Shown here: positions 59,081 to 64,000 of the stretch, one piece after another
Layout of the letters: the number at the start of each line of letters is the position of its first letter
Position numbering within the stretch: the first letter of the stretch is position 1
Source of the DNA: AC-51 sp963749895
GTDB taxonomy: Bacteria; Actinomycetota; UBA4738; HRBIN12
DNA: 64,000 nucleotides
NCBI GenBank assembly: GCA_963749895.1
Contig: CAVVOG010000001.1
Location: forward strand, 744,001 to 808,000
Reading direction: 5' to 3'
Program-made: the position numbers and the translations under genes
The notes under the pieces: generated by a model
The model's database searches: none
Told to the model about the DNA's origin: nothing
What the model saw: only the letters and a program-made list of their open reading frames with translations

Positions 59081-60355
59081 ATGGGTGTGAAGGTCGCGGT
59101 CGTCGGCGGCGGGAGCACCTACACCCCTGAGCTCGTGGAGGGGTTCGTGACGCGTGGCGACCGGCTCCCGGTGGACGAGCTGGTGCTGCTGGATATCGAC
59201 GCTGAACGGCTGGCCGTCGTGGGAGGGCTCGCCGAGCGTCAGCTCCGCCGGGTCGGATGGGGCGGGGTCTTGCGGCTGACGGACGATCGAAGTGAGGCGA
59301 TCGCGGGGGCCGACTTCGTGATCGTGCAGCTGCGGGTCGGCGGCAACCAGGCGCGCTTCACGGACGAGACGATCCCTCTCGGGTTCGGGTGCATCGGGCA
59401 GGAGACGACCGGACCCGGCGGGTTCGCGAAGGCGCTACGGACCGTGCCGGTCGTGCTCGAACTGGCCGAGCTGACGCGAGAGATCGGGGCTCCGGGGGCG
59501 TGGTTCGTCGACTTCACGAACCCGACGGGCCTCGTCACGCAGGCGCTGCTCGACGAGGGGCACCGCGCGCTCGGCCTGTGCAACGTCGCGATCGGGTTCC
59601 AGCGGGAGTTCGCGGCCCACTTCGGGGTCGAGCCCGAGCGGGTCCAGCTCGAGCACGTCGGGCTGAACCACCTGACGTGGGAGCGCAAGGTGCTGGTCGA
59701 CGGGGTCGATCGGCTGGGTGAGCTGCTCGCCGATCCGCCGCTCGACGGTGAAGAGTTCGAGGGGATGCCGATCGGGTTCATCCGTGAGCTGGGCGCGATC
59801 CCCTCGTACTACCTGCACTTCTACTACCGGACCGGCCAGGTCTTGGAGCACCAGCGGTCCCATCGCACGCGCGCCGAGGAGGTCATCGAGATCGAGGCGG
59901 GACTCATGGAGCTCTACCGCGACCCGGCGCTCGACACGAAGCCGGCGCTGCTCGAGGAACGCGGCGGGGCGTTCTACTCGGACGCCGCCGCGGCGCTCGT
60001 GGCGTCGCTCCACGCGGGGACGGGCGACGTCCAGGTGGTGAACGTGCGCAACGCCGGCGCGATCGCGAACCTCGTCGAGGACGACGTGGTCGAGGTGGCC
60101 TGCACCGTGGACGCCGACGGTGCCCGCCCGCTGCCCGTCGACCCGTTGCCTCCCGAGATGCTCGGGCTCGTGCAGCACGCGAAGGCCTACGAACGGCTCA
60201 CGATCGAGGCGGCCGTAAGCGGTTCGCGTGCGATCGCCCTCCGGGCGCTGATGACGAATCCGCTCGTGCCGGACTACGACACGGCCGTCCCGCTCCTGGA
60301 AGCGCTGCTCGAGGAGAACCGGCGGTACCTACCGCGGTTCTTCCCCGAGGGCTGA
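59081..60355 (+). CDS. Glycoside hydrolase family 4 (NAD/Mn-dependent, 6-phospho-glycosidase type)
   Basis: A 424-aa GH4 enzyme, which cleaves glycosides by a transient NAD-dependent oxidation. NAD motif AVVGGGSTYTPELVEG; QETTGPGGF; FVDFTNPTG; metal ligand Cys167 with Asn168 in GLCNVAIGFQ and His197 in GLNHLTW; catalytic tyrosine region SYYLHFYYRT. Most relatives act on 6-phospho-glucosides or -chitobiose, consistent with a kinase and deacetylase divergently encoded, but ABC import delivers unphosphorylated sugar, so other GH4 specificities remain possible. Convergent with the aminotransferase, 6-nt gap. Confidence 0.92.
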   Translation: MGVKVAVVGGGSTYTPELVEGFVTRGDRLPVDELVLLDIDAERLAVVGGLAERQLRRVGWGGVLRLTDDRSEAIAGADFVIVQLRVGGNQARFTDETIPLGFGCIGQETTGPGGFAKALRTVPVVLELAELTREIGAPGAWFVDFTNPTGLVTQALLDEGHRALGLCNVAIGFQREFAAHFGVEPERVQLEHVGLNHLTWERKVLVDGVDRLGELLADPPLDGEEFEGMPIGFIRELGAIPSYYLHFYYRTGQVLEHQRSHRTRAEEVIEIEAGLMELYRDPALDTKPALLEERGGAFYSDAAAALVASLHAGTGDVQVVNVRNAGAIANLVEDDVVEVACTVDADGARPLPVDPLPPEMLGLVQHAKAYERLTIEAAVSGSRAIALRALMTNPLVPDYDTAVPLLEALLEENRRYLPRFFPEG

Positions 60356-60361
60356 CCCGGA

Positions 60362-61600
60362 TCAGGCCTGCGGCAGCTCGTCGGCGTGCGCCTGTATCTT
60401 CGCGAGGGCCTCGGCGGCATCGCGGATCCCGGCCTCGCCGTCGCGGAAGACGTTCTCCATGAAGTAGACGGACTCGCGCTCGCCGGCCGCCTCGGCGACC
60501 GGGAACGACATCCGCGCGGGGTCGAGCCGGTCGGCGTGCTCCACCGCCACCGGGAGCCTGCTGAGCGAGGGCTGGAACAGCTCGTAGCGGCTCATCGGCG
60601 GGTACTGGACCTCGGCGGGGACCCCCTCGGCCTCCATCGCGGCGCACACGACGTGGTTCGTGCGGCCGGCGAACGCCTCGGGATCGATCCGCAGGATGTA
60701 GTTGTAGAAGCTCCACCGGGTGATCCGCTCGTCGGCCGGCATCACCGTGACCCCTGTGATCTCGGCCGCCAGCGCTTCGAACGCCTTCCCCGTCTTCTCC
60801 CGCTGTGCCTGCTGGTCGGGGAACCGCCGCATCGCCTCGACCAGCAGCGCGGCGTGCAGCTCTCCCAGTCGGTAGTTGGCCCCGAACGTGTACTCCTGCT
60901 CTTCGGGGTCCTTCGCGCGACCGCAGTCGATGATCGAGTGGGCGCGCCGAGCGAGGGCCTCGTCGTTCGTCAGGAGCGACCCACCTTCACCGGAGGTCAG
61001 GATCTTCGACGACTGGTGGCTGAACGAGCCGAAGTCGCCGATGCATCCGGCGCCCGTGCCCCGCCACTGCTGGCCGTGGGCGTGGGCGCAGTCCTCGATC
61101 ACCGCGAGGCCGTGATGATCGGCGATGCGCATCAGCTCGTCCATGTCGGCCATCTGGTGGCCCAGGTGCACGGGGATGATCGCCTTCGTCCGATCGGTGA
61201 TCGCGGCCTCGACGAGACCGGGGTCGATGCACCAGGTCCGCTCGTCCACGTCGACGATCACGGGCAGCGCGCCGGCGGCCATCGGTGCGTACGCGGTCGC
61301 GGCGAACGTGAGCGCCGGGATGATCACCTCGTCGCCCCACCCGATGTCGAGCGCCTTGCAGGCCACCTCCATCGTCACGGTGCCGTTCATCATCAGCACG
61401 CCGTGTCTCGCCCCTTGATAGGCGGCGAACGCCTCCTCGAACGCGGCGGCGTTCGCGCCGGGTTCGGGGAACCCGCCCCACTCTCCGCCGCGGACCACCT
61501 GCTCGACGGCGGCGACGTACCCGTCGTCGTCGGTCTGAGGCCAGGAAGGGTAGGGGGTCTGGCGGACCGGGGTTCCACCGTTGATCGCGAGTCCTGCCAT
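60362..61600 (-). CDS. DegT/DnrJ/EryC1/StrS-family aminotransferase
   Basis: A 412-aa PLP enzyme that transfers amino groups to sugars. Fold marks: VEQVVRGGEWGGFPEPG, FAAYQGARHGVLMMNGTV, WGDEVIIPALTFAATAYA, DPGLVEAAITDRTKAIIP, AVIEDCAHAHGQ, the PLP lysine in FSHQSSKILTSGEGG, and NYRLGELHAAL. Typical partners make amino sugars for antibiotics or cell-wall glycans; here the neighbours are catabolic or uptake genes, so it may act on a keto-sugar in the same pathway. RBS AGGAGC. Its TACCCT -10 (61691-61686) is flanked by ROK site 2. Confidence 0.9.
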   Translation of the reverse strand: MAGLAINGGTPVRQTPYPSWPQTDDDGYVAAVEQVVRGGEWGGFPEPGANAAAFEEAFAAYQGARHGVLMMNGTVTMEVACKALDIGWGDEVIIPALTFAATAYAPMAAGALPVIVDVDERTWCIDPGLVEAAITDRTKAIIPVHLGHQMADMDELMRIADHHGLAVIEDCAHAHGQQWRGTGAGCIGDFGSFSHQSSKILTSGEGGSLLTNDEALARRAHSIIDCGRAKDPEEQEYTFGANYRLGELHAALLVEAMRRFPDQQAQREKTGKAFEALAAEITGVTVMPADERITRWSFYNYILRIDPEAFAGRTNHVVCAAMEAEGVPAEVQYPPMSRYELFQPSLSRLPVAVEHADRLDPARMSFPVAEAAGERESVYFMENVFRDGEAGIRDAAEALAKIQAHADELPQA

Positions 61601-61685
61601 CGTCGTCGGCTCCTCGTGCGTACGGACGGCTGCTCGGGACCGGGCCGGGGGCAGCTCGCGCTGCCTTGACCCCTCCCGAAGACTG

Positions 61686-61695
61686 AGGGTAGCAT
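61686..61695. promoter_or_regulatory. Overlapping divergent -10 elements TACCCT (minus) and TAGCAT (plus)
   Basis: TACCCT on the minus strand (61691-61686) serves the aminotransferase; TAGCAT on the plus strand (61690-61695) serves the ROK gene; they share the TA. The minus -35 position falls inside ROK site 2. Confidence 0.5.
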
Positions 61696-61706
61696 CGGGA
61701 GCGATC

Positions 61707-61725
61707 GTTAGGAAAGTTTCCTGAC
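61707..61725. promoter_or_regulatory. ROK-type operator site 2 (GTTAGGAAAGTTTCCTGAC)
   Basis: The same AGGAAA-G-TTTCCT core as site 1 (61710-61722) with the mirror-image edges GTT/GAC. It covers the aminotransferase -35 region and the early transcribed part of the ROK gene, fitting autoregulation. 2.7 kb from site 1. Confidence 0.7.
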
Positions 61726-61834
61726 TGACTGGACGCCCGTCCACGGGCCGGAGCCGGGGAGGGAGCCGACGACCGGATCGCCCACGTTCACGGCGGGGAC
61801 GCCGAGCCTCCTGCGGCAGATCAACGAGCGGACC

Positions 61835-62974
61835 GTGCTGGAGTCGATCCGCAGGACGGGCCCCGTGTCTCGGGCGCAGATCGCGCGCGACTCCGGGTTG
61901 TCGAAGCCGACCGTGTCGCAAGCCCTCACCGCCCTTTCGCGGGCTCGCCTCGTCCGGGAGGCGGGGCGGACCTCTGGTGGCAAGGGCCCGACCGCGGTCC
62001 TGTACGAGTTGAACCCTTCGGCCGGCTGGGTGATCGGGGTCGACGTCGGCCGCGAGCACGTGCGGGCCGCCGTGGCCGACCTGACCGGCGAGGTGGTCGC
62101 GCGACGCGACGAGCGGACGCGGGCCAAGAGCAACGCGACCCTGATCGCGCAGATCGGCTCGATCGCGCGAGACGTCGCCGGATCCGCCGGCCTGCGCTGG
62201 CGGCAGGTGACGATCGTCGGGATCGGCAGTCCCGGTGTCTTCGGCGGCGAGGACGACCATCCGCTGCTGGCCCACAACCTCCCGGGGTGGGAGCGCCAAG
62301 GGCTCCTCGAGGCCGTCCGGAGCGAACTCGGCACGGAGGTCGCGTTCGAGAACGACGTGAACCTGGCCGCGCTCGGGGAGCGCTGGCGAGGCCTCGGTCG
62401 CGGGGTGGACGATTTCGTCTACCTGCACGTCGGGACGGGCGTGGGGATGGGGATCGTGCTGCGTGGGCAGCTCTACCGGGGTGCGAGTGGGGCCGCCGGC
62501 GAGGTGGGGTTCCTGCCGCTGGCTTCCCCAGACCCGAAGGACCCGGCGAACCGGCGCCGGGGCGCGCTCGAAGCCGCGATCGGCGCGAAGGCGGTCGTCG
62601 ACGCGGCGCGGTCGGCGAGGGTTCGAGGCGCCACGTCGGCCGTCGCCGTGTTCGATGCCGCCCGCGATGGCGACCGAGCGGCCCAAGGTGTCGTGGATGC
62701 GATCGGGGCGAGGATCGGTCTCGCGATCGCCGCGATCGTGCCGGTGCTCGACCCGGAGCTCGTCATCCTCGGCGGAGGGATCGGCCGCAGCGCCGATCTG
62801 CTGTTGCCCCCGATCGCCCGCGAACTGGAGGCGGTCTCGCCGTTCCGTCCCCGGATCGAGGTGTCGGCCCTCGGCGAGGAAGCGGAGCTGATCGGGGCGG
62901 TGGCGTTCGCCCTCGATGCTGCACGCGAGCGGTTGTTCGCACGCGGTGACGTGCGGGGAGGGATCGCCGTGTGA
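61835..62974 (+). CDS. ROK-family transcriptional regulator (start uncertain)
   Basis: ROK repressor of at least 379 aa. The winged helix is LESIRRTGPVSRAQIARDSG with SKPTVSQALTALSRARLVRE; the ROK domain follows: VIGVDVGREHVRAAVADLTG, FENDVNLAALGERWRG, FVYLHVGTGVGMGIVLRGQL and VILGGGIGRSADLLLPPIAR. The four Cys/His zinc motif of many ROK proteins is not seen. Only GTG 61835 starts this frame canonically, yet recognisable ROK sequence (TPSLLRQINERT) continues upstream to about 61799 with no ATG, GTG or TTG, so the true start is unresolved. Its operators are sites 1 and 2. Likely effector: an amino sugar or its phosphate. Confidence 0.9.
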   Translation: MLESIRRTGPVSRAQIARDSGLSKPTVSQALTALSRARLVREAGRTSGGKGPTAVLYELNPSAGWVIGVDVGREHVRAAVADLTGEVVARRDERTRAKSNATLIAQIGSIARDVAGSAGLRWRQVTIVGIGSPGVFGGEDDHPLLAHNLPGWERQGLLEAVRSELGTEVAFENDVNLAALGERWRGLGRGVDDFVYLHVGTGVGMGIVLRGQLYRGASGAAGEVGFLPLASPDPKDPANRRRGALEAAIGAKAVVDAARSARVRGATSAVAVFDAARDGDRAAQGVVDAIGARIGLAIAAIVPVLDPELVILGGGIGRSADLLLPPIARELEAVSPFRPRIEVSALGEEAELIGAVAFALDAARERLFARGDVRGGIAV

Positions 62975-63033
62975 GGCCCGACACGTATCGACAGGTAGGA
63001 GCAGGGAAGGAACGCGGAAGCGAGGAGGACCCG

Positions 63034-64000
63034 ATGAGGAAGTGGACCGTGATCGTGGCGGCGCTCGCCGCGCTCGCGCTCGTGGGCACCGCGTGTACCG
63101 CGGGCGAGGACACGAGCAGCGCCCCCGCGACGATCGACCCGAGCGAGTCCCAGGAGCCCGTGACGATCACGATCTGGGGCGCGTGGACGGGCCGTGAGTA
63201 CGACCAGTGGATCACGATCTTCGACCGGTTCACGGAGCAGTACCCGTGGATCACGGTCGAGCCGAAGGGTGGCATCGGTGACAACAAGATCACCGCATCG
63301 ATCAACGCCGGCAACCCGCCCGACGCCGTGCTGTCCTTCGGGGTGGACAACGTCGGGAAGTGGTGCGAGTCGGGCGCCTGGCAGGACCTGAACGGGTACA
63401 TCCAGAACGAGGACCCGAACGTCGGGATCGACATGGAGACGGTCTTCCCCGCTGGAGCGCTGACCTACACGAGCTACCAGGGCATCCAGTGCTCGCTGCC
63501 GTTCATGACCGACACCTACGGGCTCTACTACAACACCGACCTGGTGGAAGCAGCCGGGCTCGATCCAAGCGCCCCTCCCCAGACCACCGACGAGCTCGTC
63601 GAGTGGGCCAAGGCGATGACCGAGTTCAACCCGGACGGGTCGATCGAGACGCTGGGGTTCCTCCCGACGAACAACTCGTACTGCGGGTGGTGCCTGCCGC
63701 CGCTGGTGTTCGGCCACGCGTTCGGGGCCGACTGGCTCAACGCCGAGGGCACGGCGGCGTTCGCATCCGACCCGGCGTGGGCCGAGATGTTCGACTGGCA
63801 GAAGGAGCTCGTCGACTTCTACGGATGGGAGAACATCGACCGCTTCGTGGCGTCGCTCGGTGACGAATGGGGCGCCAAGCACGACTTCTACAGCGGCAAG
63901 ATCGCGTCGTTCGTCGACGGTGAGTGGCGCAACGCCTTCATCGCCGATGCCGCACCCGAGCTGAACTACATGACCGCCCCGTTCCCGGTGTCACCGGGGA
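63034..64000 (+). CDS. Sugar ABC transporter substrate-binding lipoprotein (3' end outside window)
   Basis: Extracellular solute-binding protein family 1, at least 322 aa and still open at the edge. Lipobox VGTACT (Cys about 21), then VTITIWGAWTGREYDQW, FDRFTEQYPWITVE, INAGNPPDAVLSFG, LPFMTDTYGLYYNTDLVEAA and FVDGEWRNAFI, as in oligosaccharide-binding proteins of the UgpB/MalE type. ATG 63034 follows GAGGAGGAC at a good distance. It lies 59 nt after the ROK gene on the same strand, so one transcript is likely, with permeases expected just past the window. Confidence 0.9.
   Translation, partial: MRKWTVIVAALAALALVGTACTAGEDTSSAPATIDPSESQEPVTITIWGAWTGREYDQWITIFDRFTEQYPWITVEPKGGIGDNKITASINAGNPPDAVLSFGVDNVGKWCESGAWQDLNGYIQNEDPNVGIDMETVFPAGALTYTSYQGIQCSLPFMTDTYGLYYNTDLVEAAGLDPSAPPQTTDELVEWAKAMTEFNPDGSIETLGFLPTNNSYCGWCLPPLVFGHAFGADWLNAEGTAAFASDPAWAEMFDWQKELVDFYGWENIDRFVASLGDEWGAKHDFYSGKIASFVDGEWRNAFIADAAPELNYMTAPFPVSPG

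Overview
The window is about 64 kb of very GC-rich, gene-dense bacterial DNA. It is most likely chromosome of an Actinomycetota member outside the well-studied genera. This rests on two F420-type luciferase-like oxidoreductases, a wax-ester synthase/DGAT, a short MutY, a DUF459 SGNH/MBOAT pair, an ECF42 sigma factor with its DGPF partner, a TrpB2-type TrpB, and TANNNT-type -10 elements. The taxonomy is inference; no rRNA, tRNA, CRISPR array, insertion sequence or prophage is visible. Genes are packed with 1, 4 or 8 nt overlaps (TGATG, ATGA, GTGA). Many transcription-unit heads carry TANNNT followed 6-9 nt later by the start codon, which suggests mostly leaderless mRNAs.

Layout. 1-1349 (-): two class I glutamine-amidotransferase-fold enzymes. 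1383-8343: etfBA facing a four-fold-coupled operon (family III CoA-transferase, FCD-type GntR regulator, glutaryl-CoA-dehydrogenase-like enzyme, F420-type oxidoreductase, second acyl-CoA dehydrogenase) that reads as a glutarate or related dicarboxylate module. 8400-18156: secreted cupredoxin-like protein, trypsin-like protease with TPR, TM and zinc ribbon, methyltransferase, HyuA plus DUF917 pair, an alpha/alpha-barrel protein, greA, a CDP-alcohol phosphatidyltransferase, a Rieske-fold protein that lacks both His ligands, and a delta-60 repeat protein. 18247-25083: trpB2, MBOAT plus SGNH acyltransferase pair, ECF42 sigma factor plus DGPF protein, mutY. 25085-30861: second F420-type oxidoreductase, a complete zinc operon znuA-znuC-znuB-zur with a Zur-like palindrome on the znuA start, and a YcgQ/YcgR-like pair.

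30861-47578: two divergent alkaline-phosphatase-superfamily paralogues, one of which has lost its metal-site motifs; a 1171-aa fusion of a membrane glycosyltransferase-like half with an MFS half; an alaX-like editing factor, a 30-aa membrane peptide and agmatine deiminase in one coupled operon; a parallel beta-helix protein; a wax-ester synthase; a principal-type sigma factor behind an elaborate promoter region. 47575-56194: NUDIX, lipoprotein, MFS and PlsC operon, zinc alcohol dehydrogenase, SulP/STAS transporter, M20 peptidase coupled to a PAS histidine kinase.

56198-64000: an amino-sugar/glycoside regulon. A deacetylase, a BadF-type sugar kinase and an MsmK-type ABC ATPase run leftward; a GH4 glycosidase runs rightward; a DegT aminotransferase runs leftward; a ROK repressor and a sugar-binding lipoprotein run rightward to the window edge. 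Two 19-bp sites sharing the identical core AGGAAAGTTTCCT sit in the two divergent promoter regions, each of which has overlapping back-to-back -10 elements. This gives a compact model in which the ROK protein controls uptake, deacetylation, phosphorylation and hydrolysis of an amino-sugar oligosaccharide.
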